NCBI RefSeq assembly: GCF_025244665.1
Contig: NZ_CP104205.1
Coordinates: 3,779,001 to 3,843,000, forward strand
Source of the DNA: Maribacter litopenaei
GTDB taxonomy: Bacteria; Bacteroidota; Bacteroidia; Flavobacteriales; Flavobacteriaceae
Length of the DNA stretch: 64,000 nt
Direction of reading: 5' to 3'
Shown one piece after another: positions 1 to 10,113 of this stretch. The notes under the pieces were generated by a model. The model searched no databases and was not told the origin of the DNA. It was given only the letters and a program-made list of their open reading frames with translations. Position 1 is the stretch's first letter. Each line of letters starts with the position of its first letter. Position numbers and translations under genes: made by a program.

Positions 1-890
1 TTTCATCAATTTCTAGGTCAAAGTAACCCTCACTCCTCATTTTTTGTAAGTTCTCCGAGACTGCAATGCAATAATATCACATCACCTTCCAGTATCTCCA
101 ATTTTGGATTTAACAGGTTTTCTTCCTAATGGTTCCTAGTAAGACGAAGCACGGTAATTTCCGGTTCCTTGAACATAAAAGAATCTTTTAAGGAAATACC
201 AATAAGCGGAGATCCGGCATTGACCTTTAGGGTAAGTAGGTATTTATTGAGATTATATTTTTCGGAAAGTTGGTCTTTTGGCCCTTTAGGTAAAAAGGCA
301 TAGAAAAGAACAATGATAACAATAGATGTACCTAAAAATATCAATCCAATCATGGAAAATTCGAAGAATCCCAGTGTATTCCCCGTATAGCGCATAAAAA
401 TATTATTGACTATTAGGTTTGTGGAGGTTCCCATCAGGGTACAGCTCCCACCAAGAATACTGGCAAAGGAAATGGGTAAAAGCAATTTACCGGGCAAAAG
501 ACCATACTTGTCCTTTAATTCCGCCACAATTTTTATAAAGACAATCACTACGGCCGTTGAACTAATAAAGGCGGAGACACTTCCGGAGAGTATCATGATA
601 ACAATCAAGACAAGAACTGCAGGCCAATTCTTTAAAATCTTCAATCCTTTGGCGAACCATGAAATGACCCCGTTCTCCTCAAGGCCAATGGCCAAGATCA
701 TAAGGCAAAGAATGGTAATGACCGCTTTGTTCGAGAAACCGCTAACCGCTTCTTCCGGACTTACCAAACCTGATAACAAAAGGGCTCCAATGATAAAAAA
801 GGAGATCTTGTCCATAGGGAATATCTCGAAGGCGAAAAGCACGATCAAGGCGCCAATAATCAATAATACCGTAATAATCTCCCAAGTCAT
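1..890 (-). CDS. SLC13/CitT-family anion permease (3' end outside window, two frame errors)
   Basis: Inner-membrane transporter of the SLC13/ArsB ion-transporter superfamily, probably moving sulfate, dicarboxylates or another anion. The reading shows a run of hydrophobic segments from the N-terminus, the family-like stretch GGSCTLMGTSTNLIVNN, and then a soluble part beginning GSPLIGISLKDS that resembles the TrkA-C (RCK-C) domain these permeases carry between two membrane halves. The start at 890 (MTWEII) is preferred over an in-frame ATG at 929 because the residues before it are not membrane-like. The frame is interrupted by TAG at 126-128 (TAGGA where CCGGA would give Pro-Glu) and shifted near 52-58 (CTCGGAG where CCGGAG restores the frame). 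It then runs off the window. Substrate unknown. Confidence 0.75.
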
Positions 891-1009
891 GTCTAAAGGT
901 AGAAATTGACCAAAGGTAAGGCAAGGCATGGGGCAAATTAGCCCAAACCATATTATTGGGAATGCATTTACACTATAGTAGGGAGGAATCTTAATTAAAG
1001 ACTGATGCC

Positions 1010-2060
1010 TTAAACATCGTCATAATCTATTTTCAGGGTAGGAGTAATAGGATGGGCCTGGCACGTAAGTACAAAACCTTCTTCAATTTCACTGTCCGTA
1101 AGGATTTGGTTCATGGCCATTTCCGCTTTCCCTTCTTTTATTTTAGCAATACAACTGCTACATACCCCGCCTTGACAGGAATAAGGAGCATCAATGTTTT
1201 CCTTAAGAACGGCATCCAAAACGGTCGTTTTTTTGTCCATAGTGAGCTGAAACTCCTCATCGTCCAAAGTGACCGTGAGCGCGGTTTGTCCGTCCGGTAG
1301 ACTTGGCATTTCTTCTTTGATTTCCGTAGCGGTAAACAGCTCAAAATGGATTTTGTCTTTGGGAATATCATTGTCCAACAACGTATCCTTGACATTCTCT
1401 ATCATCTGTTGGGAATCACAGAGATAATATCCATCAAACTCCATTTTAGCATGCTTATTTTTTAGGGCATAGTTGACGGTAGAGGTATCTATACGACCAA
1501 AAAGAGCCTTATCCTCGCGAGTCTGACTATTGATAAAATAAACAAAAAAACGATTGGTATAATCTAGTTCTAATTTTACCAAATCCGTATAGAACATGGT
1601 CTCTTCATAGGATTTGTTACCATAGACCAAGACAAAGTTATTCTTTGGGTTTCCGTCCAGTACGGTTTTGGCAATACTCATAATGGGGGTGATGCCACTA
1701 CCTGCGGCAAAAGCGGCCACGTTTTGTGGATTACCTGAAGGTTTATAAGAAAACCTACCTTCAGGGGGCATTATCTCTAGGCTATCACCAACTTGAAGTT
1801 TGGTATTGGCAAAATGCGAAAATCCTCCATTGTCTACTTTTTTGATGCCAATGGTGATGTGAGTCCTTCTTTGGGGAGGAACTAATTGAGTAGGCCCTAC
1901 GTAATTCTTTGCCCTTGATTTCTTTTTTTATGGTAATATATTGACCGGCAGTGAACAAAAAGGTCTGTACCAATTCCTTAGGAATCTCAAAGGTAACCGC
2001 TACGGAATTGGGGGTTAATTTTTTAATGTTCTTTACGTTTAACGCATAAAAATCTGCCAT
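1010..2060 (-). CDS. PaaE-like flavodoxin/ferredoxin-type oxidoreductase (FAD, NAD(P)H, plant-type 2Fe-2S), frameshifted
   Basis: Single-polypeptide electron-transfer reductase of the PaaE/hcr type: an N-terminal FAD-binding barrel (RRAYSISS, the RxYS flavin motif), an NAD(P)-binding domain (AAGSGITPIMSI) and a C-terminal plant-type 2Fe-2S ferredoxin domain with CQGGVCSSC plus a later Cys (LTCQAHP). It passes electrons from NAD(P)H through FAD to the iron-sulfur cluster and on to an unknown acceptor. No oxygenase or paa genes lie nearby, so phenylacetate degradation is not supported. A frame change near 1855-1863 splits the FAD domain; the second frame continues ITIGIKKVDNGGFSHF without a gap. 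Restored length is about 350 residues, normal for the family. Confidence 0.82.
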
Positions 2061-2204
2061 GTGCTTTGGTTATTTGTCTAGAGAGCAAAATTAAGGAAAG
2101 AAGGAGCGATATAAAATTGGAAAGTGAAAAAAGAATACATAAAACACTTATGCATAAGAAAATTATGTATATTAGGTGTTCGAAAATTGAATTATTTGCG
2201 CATC

Positions 2205-2543
2205 ATGGGAAATTCAAAATTATTCAAGGGCAGCTTAAACACCATCATTCTAAAGATGTTGGAGGAGGAAGGAAAGATGTATGGCTATGAAATTACACAG
2301 AAGGTGAAAGAGCTCACCAAAGGGGAATTGAATATCACCGAGGGGGCCTTATATCCAGCCTTACATAAATTGGAAGCCGAAGGCCTGTTGGATGTGGAAG
2401 TGGCCAAAGTGGATAATAGATTGCGAAAATACTATAAACTAACGGAGCAGGGTGAAAAGGAAACGGTGAATAGACTAGCGGAATTGGAAGATTTTATTAG
2501 AAGCATGCAACAATTGGTGAATCCAGATTGGAGTATTCAATAG
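2205..2543 (+). CDS. PadR-family transcriptional regulator
   Basis: Small winged-helix regulator of about 112 residues. The PadR signature is clear: KMYGYEITQKV, then EGALYPALHKLEAEGLL and the wing with LRKYYKLTEQGEK. The ATG at 2205 (MGNSKLFKG) is chosen because family members start a few residues before this point; an upstream in-frame ATG at 2124 would add a basic tail with no counterpart. It is the first gene of a co-directional run with two membrane proteins, a DUF5687 permease and an ABC ATPase. Such PadR genes usually repress their own transporter operon, so that is the likely target here (inference). Confidence 0.9.
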   Translation: MGNSKLFKGSLNTIILKMLEEEGKMYGYEITQKVKELTKGELNITEGALYPALHKLEAEGLLDVEVAKVDNRLRKYYKLTEQGEKETVNRLAELEDFIRSMQQLVNPDWSIQ

Positions 2544-2555
2544 AAAAATTATAAG

Positions 2556-3188
2556 ATGGCTATTTCCAAGGAAGAAGTATTATATATTGACAATTACCTA
2601 AAGTTTTTAGGGATAAAGTACTTAGATGTTAGACTTGAGATTTTGGACCATTTGGCCTCAGAATTCGAAAGCACTGAGAAACAAATTAATTTGGGAGATT
2701 TCTTGCGAACAAAGCGCCCATTTGTAAAAAACTATGAAAATCAATGGCAAAAAGCCAAACATTGGGGGCATCAAAAAGCATTGATTAAAAGAATTCTTGG
2801 ATATTTCTACAAGCCCAACCAACTCTTCATTCCTATTTGTATTGGAATTTTCCTTGGATTTAACACTACCCTGTTGCCAAAATCATTAATTGCCATATCA
2901 TTTTTTATTAGTTTAATTGTCCCTCAGTGTATCCACTTTTATGTTTATTATAAGCCTGTAGGAATCTATAAGAACATTCAATCAGCTAAATATATTCTAT
3001 CTATTATGGCTTTGCCCTCGATATTTATGTACCTAATGGGAATAATGGCACCAATAGTAAAAGAAAGCCCAACAGTTTTCTATGCATACTGGTTTTTTGC
3101 CATGGTATTTAATATTGCAGGGCTACAAGAAGTAATGATTCTGAAACGGCAAATTGTAAAGACCTATAATAAGTTAATCAGCAATTAA
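2556..3188 (+). CDS. membrane protein with HAAS-like N-terminus, partner of PadR
   Basis: A 210-residue protein starting 12 bases after the PadR stop. Residues 1-45 form an acidic amphipathic segment, YLDVRLEILDHLASEFES, that recurs in the next gene (YDLQLELVDHLANGIER). About four hydrophobic segments follow between residues 85 and 200. PadR regulators in Firmicutes are often followed by proteins with a comparable N-terminal helical domain (HAAS) and a membrane part that senses or transduces envelope signals. The arrangement is the same here, but I cannot show sequence homology. Function unknown. The stop codon is directly followed by the ATG of the next gene, so translational coupling is likely. 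Confidence 0.75.
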   Translation: MAISKEEVLYIDNYLKFLGIKYLDVRLEILDHLASEFESTEKQINLGDFLRTKRPFVKNYENQWQKAKHWGHQKALIKRILGYFYKPNQLFIPICIGIFLGFNTTLLPKSLIAISFFISLIVPQCIHFYVYYKPVGIYKNIQSAKYILSIMALPSIFMYLMGIMAPIVKESPTVFYAYWFFAMVFNIAGLQEVMILKRQIVKTYNKLISN

Positions 3189-3880
3189 ATGAAACTCTCC
3201 CAAGACCAAATACAGGAATTGTTCAGATTTACCAGGGCCCATTATGTGGAGTACTATGACTTGCAATTAGAACTGGTGGACCATTTGGCCAATGGCATTG
3301 AAAGACAATGGGAACAGAATCCCAATTTATCCTTTGAACTAGCAAAGAATAGGGAGTTTAGAAAGTTTGGGGTTTTTGGCTTTGAGGATGTTATTAAACA
3401 GCGCAGAAAGGCAATGTCTAAAAGGTATTGGGCGATTATTTGGAGTTATTTCAAAGAGTGGTGGTCATTGCCCAAGATAATTGGAACCTTGGCTATTATT
3501 TCAGTTGTTTTTACATTTTTAAAATTACTTCCCAACGGAGACCTCAAAATTGGCCTTGTAGAAGGTGTTTTTCTTTGTTTCACATTGTTGATGCTTTACA
3601 GAACGTTTCAATTGAAGAGGCATATGGAAGGTTTATGGCGAAAATGGATGCTCCAAGAGAAGATTTATGAACAGGGTTTACTTGTTCAGTTATTTTTATT
3701 GCCCATGCACGTATGGAACACTGAATGGGTTAATGGCAATATGGGAGATGTATACTTTGAAATTGGACTATCCATATTAATCGTAAGTATGGGAATTTTA
3801 TTGAAGCTATGTGGGTTTGTAATCCCTTCAAAAGCCGATGAATTATTGGCAGAAACTTATCCGAATATAAAATTTCTTAG
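3189..3880 (+). CDS. membrane protein, paralogue of the preceding gene (3' frame error)
   Basis: About 230 residues; start ATG abuts the preceding TAA. N-terminal residues 5-45 repeat the pattern of the previous protein (YYDLQLELVDHLANGIER), followed by about four membrane segments, so the two look like a duplicated pair working together. As written, the frame runs on to 4010 and overlaps the next gene by 70 bases with an unnatural tail. Inserting one G at CCGAAT (3861), making CCGGAAT, gives YPEYKIS followed by a TAG at 3878-3880 and a clean intergenic gap before 3941. I take 3880 as the real end. Function unknown. Confidence 0.7.
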
Positions 3881-3940
3881 CTTTTGTAACAATTTCCATT
3901 TTTGGCTTACTTATAAACCAAACAACAACATCCAACCTTT

Positions 3941-5410
3941 ATGTTTAAACGATTTGCTTCCCTGCAATGGAAATCCTTTTTTAGATCGGCGAACTTTGGC
4001 AAGAGCCTAGCTGTGAAAATCATCATGGGTTTCTTTGGGGTGTACATGCTTGTAGTATTGGCAGGCATGGGTGCCGGCATCTATTTCATATTAAGAAAGG
4101 CGGTTCCTGATCAAAGTCCCATGTGGACTTTGAGTCAGTACCTTATATATTGGGTTTTAATCGAGCTGTTTTTACGATATTTCATGCAGAAGTTACCGGT
4201 AATGGATATCAAGCCTTTTTTGATTACACCGGTAAAGAAAAGCTCCATAGCCCATTATATCTTAGGCCGATCTGCAGCTTCCGTTTATAACGTATTAGCT
4301 CTTTTCTTTTTTATTCCACTCTGTATCGTTCTACTCTTTCAGGGCTATGTGGCACTCAATGTCTTTATGTGGCTGATTTCCATGATGGCGATTGTCCTGA
4401 CCATTAATTACCTAAACCTACTTATCAATAAGAGCAATGTGGCATTGACCATTTTGGCCACTGTTTTAGTGATTTCCTATGCCCTTGATTATTTCGGCAT
4501 ATTTTCGGTCAAAGAGATGTTTGGCCCTATTTTCCACGCCTTGTATGCCTATCCAATAACCGTTCCGGTACCGTTGGCACTAATGGTCGTCATGTACTAT
4601 ATCAACTTTAACTATTTAAACGACAAGATTTATTTGGATGCCAAGCTCAAGGCCAAAAAGGCGCAAGCCAATACCAGCGATTTGGCTTGGACGAAACGAT
4701 TTGGCGACTTGGGTACCTTTTTGCAATTGGATCTTAAAATGATTTGGCGGAACAAACGAACAAAATCCCAGGTTTGGATATCATTACTATTTGTGTTTTA
4801 TGGTCTCATATTCTACATGCAGGACATCTATGATGATATGATGCCGATGAAAGCCTTCTTGGGCGTATTTATGACGGGTATCTTCCTTAGTAATTTTGGT
4901 CAGTTCATCCCCGCATGGGACAGTAGCTATTACAGCATGATGATGTCCCGTAACATTCCTTTGAGAAAATACTTGGAATCCAAGGCCTTGTTGATTTCGG
5001 TCAGCGTAATTTTCATGTTTTTGCTTACCATACCCTATGTGTATTTTGGTTGGGAGGCCTTGGCCATTAATTTTGGATGCGCGCTGTACAATTTGGGGGT
5101 AAATATACCGGTCATTTTATTTTTTGGTTCTTTTAATAAAAAAAGAATCGATCTGGATCAGAGTCCGTTTGGGAACATGCAGGGCACGAGTGCCAATCAA
5201 TTTTTGATTATGCTTCCGGTACTTATAGTTCCCATTCTCATTTTTACACTGTTTTACTATCTCTTTTCAGTAACGGTGGCTGTAATGATCCTTTGCGTCT
5301 TGGGACTTATAGGACTGGTCTTGAAGAATACGTTAATGAGCAAGGTAACGGAGCAATACCGGAATAAGAAATATGGCATGATTGCCGGATTTAAGGAAAA
5401 AAATAGCTAA
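3941..5410 (+). CDS. DUF5687-type membrane protein, ABC transporter permease
   Basis: A 489-residue polytopic protein with about twelve hydrophobic segments and a central soluble loop (residues about 230-265). It begins MFKRFASLQWKSFFRS, the start typical of the Bacteroidota DUF5687 family, which sits beside a lone ABC ATPase. It most likely forms the membrane half of an export-type ABC complex with the next gene, whose ATG lies 16 bases after this stop. The substrate cannot be deduced. The N-terminal amphipathic helix and paired membrane halves match ABC-2 type permeases in layout. Confidence 0.85.
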   Translation: MFKRFASLQWKSFFRSANFGKSLAVKIIMGFFGVYMLVVLAGMGAGIYFILRKAVPDQSPMWTLSQYLIYWVLIELFLRYFMQKLPVMDIKPFLITPVKKSSIAHYILGRSAASVYNVLALFFFIPLCIVLLFQGYVALNVFMWLISMMAIVLTINYLNLLINKSNVALTILATVLVISYALDYFGIFSVKEMFGPIFHALYAYPITVPVPLALMVVMYYINFNYLNDKIYLDAKLKAKKAQANTSDLAWTKRFGDLGTFLQLDLKMIWRNKRTKSQVWISLLFVFYGLIFYMQDIYDDMMPMKAFLGVFMTGIFLSNFGQFIPAWDSSYYSMMMSRNIPLRKYLESKALLISVSVIFMFLLTIPYVYFGWEALAINFGCALYNLGVNIPVILFFGSFNKKRIDLDQSPFGNMQGTSANQFLIMLPVLIVPILIFTLFYYLFSVTVAVMILCVLGLIGLVLKNTLMSKVTEQYRNKKYGMIAGFKEKNS

Positions 5411-5425
5411 AACATCTAACCTAAC

Positions 5426-6121
5426 ATGATAACAGTAGAAAACTTAAGCAAGAAGTACGGTAAACAAACCGTATTGAATATAGAAACCTTGGAGATTCCA
5501 ACTGGCCGGAGCTTTGGTTTGGTAGGAAACAATGGAGCTGGAAAAACTACCTTTTTCAGTTTGTTGCTGGATTTAATACAACCGAGTACAGGGCATATTG
5601 AAAATAACGGTATTCAAGTGAACATTAGTGAGGAATGGAAACCTATCACCTCTTCTTTTATCGACGAAACTTTTTTGATAGGGTATTTGACGCCGGAAGA
5701 GTATTTCTATTTTATCGGGGATTTACGTGGGCAGAACAAAGCAGATGTAGACGCACTTTTATCTCAATTTGAAGATTTTTTTCATGGTGAGATTTTGGGC
5801 CAAAAGAAATATTTGCGTGATTTATCAAAGGGAAACCAAAAAAAGGCAGGTATTGTAGCTTCCTTTATTGGAAATCCCAAAGTCGTTATCCTCGACGAAC
5901 CTTTTGCCAATTTAGATCCCACCACCCAAATTCGGTTGAAAGGAATCATCAAGGACCTGGCCGCTAAAGAAAATGTTACCGTTTTGGTATCTAGTCATGA
6001 TTTGATCCATGTCACAGAAGTGTGTGAACGTATTGTGGTGTTGAACAAAGGTGAAATAGTTAAGGATATCAAAACTTCCACCGAAACCTTAAAAGAATTG
6101 GAGGCGTTTTTTGCAGGATAG
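5426..6121 (+). CDS. ABC transporter ATP-binding protein
   Basis: A 231-residue nucleotide-binding subunit. Visible motifs: Walker A GNNGAGKTT (residues 34-42), signature LSKGNQKK (about 130-140), Walker B VVILDEPF followed by the D-loop ANLDP, and switch histidine SSHD. The signature LSKGN in place of LSGGQ is common in this ABC-2 ATPase subgroup. It energises the DUF5687 permease encoded directly upstream. It is the last gene of the PadR-led operon; a strong hairpin terminator follows 34 bases after the stop. Confidence 0.92.
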   Translation: MITVENLSKKYGKQTVLNIETLEIPTGRSFGLVGNNGAGKTTFFSLLLDLIQPSTGHIENNGIQVNISEEWKPITSSFIDETFLIGYLTPEEYFYFIGDLRGQNKADVDALLSQFEDFFHGEILGQKKYLRDLSKGNQKKAGIVASFIGNPKVVILDEPFANLDPTTQIRLKGIIKDLAAKENVTVLVSSHDLIHVTEVCERIVVLNKGEIVKDIKTSTETLKELEAFFAG

Positions 6122-6154
6122 TCCTAAAAAGAACTTTTTTTCTTCCTAAAAGAT

Positions 6155-6185
6155 AAAACCGACGCTTCAGTCGGTTTTTTATTTT
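6155..6185 (+). terminator. rho-independent terminator of the PadR/ABC operon
   Basis: A perfect 9-bp stem, AAAACCGAC / GTCGGTTTT, with a 6-base loop (GCTTCA) and a T-run, placed 34 bases after the ABC ATPase stop. The A-run on the left arm would also let it work on the other strand. Confidence 0.9.
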
Positions 6186-6424
6186 TATTCACCCGGGAGC
6201 CTTCAAGACGATTCCGATTTTATACCAAAATGCATCGATAAATGGTACAATACTTTATTATGAAGGATCCAAAATTTTTTAAAGCAAACCATATGGTCTG
6301 TAAAATTTTGGTCTTTGGTATTGAGCGCATTCAAAATTCAAATTAGTAAAGTTGCCTTTTGTCGATAAACTGCATAATAATATGGATGTTTTTCAGTTAT
6401 GCATACATACGTAGACCGTCTATT
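6186..6424. other. intergenic region upstream of sprE
   Basis: About 240 AT-rich bases. I see no gene, RNA or clear TAnnTTTG promoter; it presumably holds the sprE promoter and leader. Confidence 0.4.
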
Positions 6425-8980
6425 TTGAACTACAGATATAAACTTTTTTTATCACTTATTTTAGGAACCGTTCTTTTCAATGCCTGTTCCACCAAAAAGG
6501 ATGCCTTCATCAATCGTAATTGGCACGCCTTAAATACCAAGTACAATACCCTGTACAATGGCAATATCGCCTTTGAAGAGGGGAGGGCCACGCTAAACGA
6601 CACCTATAAGGATGACTATTGGGAAATACTGCCCATAGAGCGTTTGGAAGTGTCCGGTGAAATAAAGTTGGACTCAGAGGATAACAACCCCAACTTTATC
6701 ATTGCCGAAGAAAAGGCGACCAAGGCCATACAGAAACATAGTATGGACATTAAGGACGAGGAGCGAAATCCCCAAACGGACGAGGCTTTTCTTCTTTTGG
6801 GCAAAGCTCGGTATTTTGATGAACGTTATATCCCGGCACTGGAGGCCTTCAATTATATCCTTAACAAATACACGGAAAGTGACAAATTGAACGAAGCCAG
6901 TATTTGGAGGGAAAAGGTGAATATCCGTTTGGAAAATGAGGAGTTGGCCATCAAGAACCTCAAGCGGTTAATGAAATACGAGACCCTAAAGGATCAGGAA
7001 TATGCGGATGCCCGGGCCATGTTGGCACAGGCCTACATTAATTTAAATGTGCCAGATACGGCCATCCAGCAATTAAAAGTAGCCTCCTATTACACTAAAA
7101 AGAATCCGAGAGAAAGGCAGATATTACTACATTATCGGGCAGTTATATAATCAGCTAGGATATAAAGACAGTGCCAATTATGCCTTTGATAAGGTAATCG
7201 ACCTTAATAGAAAATCCCCAAGGGTCTATATGATCAATGCTGAAATCCAAAAAATAAGGAATACGGCCATAACTTCAGAAAATCAAGAGGAAATGCTGGA
7301 GTACCTTACAGATTTGGAAGAGAATAGGGAAAACAGACCCTTTTTGGACAAGATTTATAGACAGGTTGCAGAATTCCACTTGGAACAAGGTTCGGATAGT
7401 CTCGCACTGGTTTATTTCAATAAATCCCTTCGCGCTACCCGAACGAACCAAAGCTAAATGCCCTTAATTATGAAAATTTGGCGGAATACAATTTTGATGA
7501 AAATCTTTACAAAAATGCAGGGGCTTATTATGATAGTGTGTTGACCAATTTAAATGAAAACACTAAAAAGTATAGGACTACGAAGAAGAAACTAGACAAT
7601 CTTGAAGATGTCATCAAATATGAGGATGTCGTTCAGTATACGGATAGTGTCATTTCCATATATGAAATGCCCATAGATGACCAAATAACTTATTTTGAAA
7701 AACATATAGCCGATTTGCAAGCGGCCCGGGAAGCGGCCCGGAAAAAGGAACGCGATAAGTTGACGGACGGATTTGCCACTTTCGCCAAGAGTAAAGGAGG
7801 TAAGGAGAACCAAGGCAAGTTCTACTTTTATAATATTACCAGTCTTGGATATGGACAAAACGATTTTAAAAATCGATGGGGCAATAGGGAATTGGCTGAT
7901 GATTGGCGTTGATCCAATAAGGCTGTTTCCAATATTTCTGAGGCTACGGGAGAGGTAATCGCGGTTAGCGGTAATCCGGATGCAGCCGTTTCTGAAGATG
8001 AAAAATTCTCCTTGGATTTTTATATGGATAGAATCCCAAAGGAAGAAGCCACAATAGATAGCCTTAAAACGGAACGTAATTTTGCCAATTATCAATTGGG
8101 TCTTATTTATAAGGAAAAGTTTGGGGAAAATTTGTTGGCTGCAGAGAAGCTGGAAAAGGTATTGGCATCAAACCCTGAAGAACGCCTGATTCTTCCCTCC
8201 AAGTACAATCTCTACAAAATATACGAGGAGGAAAACAGCCCTTTAATGGCATCTATGAAAGCGGATATTATCGCCAACCATGGTGGATCAAGATATGCGG
8301 AAATTTTGTTGAACCCACAGGCAGTGTTGGCAGATGATTCGGACAGCCCTGAAAATAGGTACCAAAACCTTTTTAAAAAATTTCAGAATCAGGAATTTTT
8401 ACAGGTCATTACCGGTTCTGAGGAAAATATCAACAAGTTTACCGGAGACCCCATTGTTCCTAAGTTTGAAATGCTGAAGGCGAACGCCATTGGAAGGTTG
8501 CAAGGGTTTGAGGAATTTAAGGAGGCCCTAAACTATGTGGCGCTTACCTATCCGAATACTCCCGAAGGGAAAAAGGCGGAGATGATGGTGGCCGAGCAAC
8601 TTCCTAAATTAGAGCCAAGGGAGTTTTCGCCCGAAACAGGCTCCACAGGAACATCCAACTGGAAGGTCGTTTTCCCATTTAAAAGAAGCCAAAATGAAAG
8701 GTCTCTCAAATTGATGGAGTTACTTGAAAAATCAATTGTCGATTTAAAGTATAAGAATATAGTATCTAAGGACATATATAACCTAGAAGACCAATTTGTG
8801 GTAGTGCATGGCTTTAAATCCAAAGATTTTGCACTGGGCTATGCGGAACTTTTAAAAAACAATAAGGATTACCGGGTTGCTGATGAGAATTTCGTAATTT
8901 TATCGGACAACTATAAAATAATCCAAGCACATAAAAACTTAGAGGCATATAGAAATACACTTTTAACCCCAAAACCTTGA
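6425..8980 (+). CDS. sprE: gliding motility / type IX secretion lipoprotein SprE (PorW), multiply frame-broken in the read
   Basis: Large TPR-rich lipoprotein needed for gliding and type IX secretion in Bacteroidota; it sits on the periplasmic side of the outer membrane. A signal peptide and lipobox (GTVLFNAC, Cys about residue 20) are followed by the family opening RNWHALNTKYNTLYNGN and helical TPR-like repeats (for example EAFLLLGKARYFDERYIPAL). The TTG at 6425 gives a compact signal peptide; the longer in-frame ATG at 6359 is less natural. The frame breaks near 7106 (CCGAGAG for CCGGAG), near 7438 (CCCGAAC for CCCGGAAC) and at a TGA at 7911-7913 in DDWR-stop-SNKAV. Restored length is about 851 residues. 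Downstream bactofilin and atp genes keep the order seen in relatives. Confidence 0.85.
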
Positions 8981-8983
8981 AAA

Positions 8984-9379
8984 ATGTTTTCAGACAAACA
9001 AAAACCTAGAACTATGAGCGAAATAGGAGGACAACCAAACAGAATTGAGAAGAACACAAAGATCAAAGGGGATATTATCTCCGAGGCGGATTTCAGAATT
9101 GATGGAAAGCTGGACGGTAATGTGAAAACATCCGGTAAAGTGGTAATTGGAAAGGATGGTTACATTCATGGAAAGGTCGAGTGCGTAAATGCCGATATAG
9201 AAGGGAGCTTTAATGGCGAGCTTTTGGTGTCTGATTTACTTTCCCTAAAATCTTCAGCGGTTATAGAGGGTACGGTATCAGTGTCCAAATTGGCAGTAGA
9301 GCCTGGGGCTACTTTCAATGCATCCTGTACTATGGGAGGAGGAAAAAGCGGCAGCACAGGCAATTACTGGAAGTTTTAA
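8984..9379 (+). CDS. bactofilin
   Basis: A 131-residue cytoskeletal protein of the bactofilin (DUF583) family. After a short disordered N-terminus (about 25 residues) comes a right-handed beta-helix core with repeated G-x-(I/V)-x-(G/S) turns: TKIKGDIIS, DGKLDGNVK, KVVIGKDGYIHGKV, ADIEGSFNGEL, AVIEGTVSV. Bactofilins polymerise without nucleotide and organise cell-wall or envelope machinery. It begins three bases after the sprE stop and is probably co-transcribed with it. Confidence 0.92.
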   Translation: MFSDKQKPRTMSEIGGQPNRIEKNTKIKGDIISEADFRIDGKLDGNVKTSGKVVIGKDGYIHGKVECVNADIEGSFNGELLVSDLLSLKSSAVIEGTVSVSKLAVEPGATFNASCTMGGGKSGSTGNYWKF

Positions 9380-9399
9380 ACCTTCCATGAGCGGAAAAA

Positions 9400-9624
9400 A
9401 TGAGCCAGCAAAAGCCTCGTAACGATTCTAATTTAGTACGCACAGCCGCAAGTCTTTCGGGTATTGCCATTCAAATGGGCGCCACCATTTACCTAGGCAA
9501 CCTATTAGGTGGATGGTTAGATGAAAAGTTCCAAAAAACATTTTTAGAGGATACAATAACATTACTTGCCGTATTTTTGTCCATATATTTGGTCATTAAA
9601 AAGGTGATGGCCTTAAACAAATAG
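9400..9624 (+). CDS. AtpZ/AtpI-family F0F1 ATP synthase accessory protein
   Basis: A 74-residue protein with two membrane segments separated by a short charged loop (GGWLDEKFQKTFLEDT), the layout of AtpZ/AtpI assembly factors. The conserved first helix SLSGIAIQMGATIYLGNLLGGWLD is typical of the family. It opens the ATP synthase cluster, where such factors help c-ring assembly or magnesium supply (family knowledge). Confidence 0.85.
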   Translation: MSQQKPRNDSNLVRTAASLSGIAIQMGATIYLGNLLGGWLDEKFQKTFLEDTITLLAVFLSIYLVIKKVMALNK

Positions 9625-9630
9625 GCAAAA

Positions 9631-10017
9631 TTGTTCCAAAAGGTTACTTTATATACAATCGTGTTCATGGTGGTGGGCACGATTTCCTTTTTTACCCAAA
9701 CAGCTTTGCTCAATGAAATGGGAAGTGTTTTTTTAGAGCTGCTTAAAAAGTCCTATCTGTTTCATTTTTTGTTCTCTTTATTATTGGTGATTGCCTTCCA
9801 AATCCTTTCTAACAGCCAAAAAGTCTTTGAACAATTGGGTTTTTTATACATCGGGATGTTAGTTTTTAAAATTGTGGTTTTTACTGCCATATTTTTTCCA
9901 CAACTTATGGGAGATCAACCACTTTCCCATTTTTACAGGGCTATGATCTTAATCCCCATTTTTATATTCTTGACTTTAGAAGTGATTTTTGTTTCAAAAA
10001 TCTTACGTAAAAAATAA
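9631..10017 (+). CDS. small four-helix membrane protein in the ATP synthase cluster (DUF6168-like)
   Basis: A 128-residue hydrophobic protein with four membrane segments and very short loops. Start codon is TTG at 9631, six bases after the atpZ stop; an internal ATG at 9667 would remove most of the first helix. Proteins of this size and position between atpZ and atpB recur in Flavobacteriaceae, and I recall them as DUF6168, but I cannot confirm the name. Positionally it resembles the AtpI slot of other atp operons. Function unknown. Confidence 0.7.
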   Translation: MFQKVTLYTIVFMVVGTISFFTQTALLNEMGSVFLELLKKSYLFHFLFSLLLVIAFQILSNSQKVFEQLGFLYIGMLVFKIVVFTAIFFPQLMGDQPLSHFYRAMILIPIFIFLTLEVIFVSKILRKK

Positions 10018-10043
10018 GGGTGAATTTTAAGGCTTTAAAATTC

Positions 10044-10073
10044 TTTGTATTACATCAAGAATGACTACTTTTG
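10044..10073 (+). promoter_or_regulatory. Bacteroidota-type promoter of atpB
   Basis: TTTG at 10044-10047, an 18-base spacer, then TACTTTTG at 10066-10073, which matches the sigma-ABfr consensus (TTTG, about 19, TAnnTTTG). It lies 41 bases before the atpB start, so the core atp genes can be transcribed independently of sprE, bactofilin and atpZ. Confidence 0.75.
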
Positions 10074-10113
10074 CGCAAATTTTCAGGAGCATAATTTTTT
10101 TGATAAAGAAATA

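Noticed and set aside
1010..2060. Phenylacetate degradation gene paaE
   Set aside because: The domain order matches, but none of the other paa genes is nearby, so only a PaaE-like reductase is supported.
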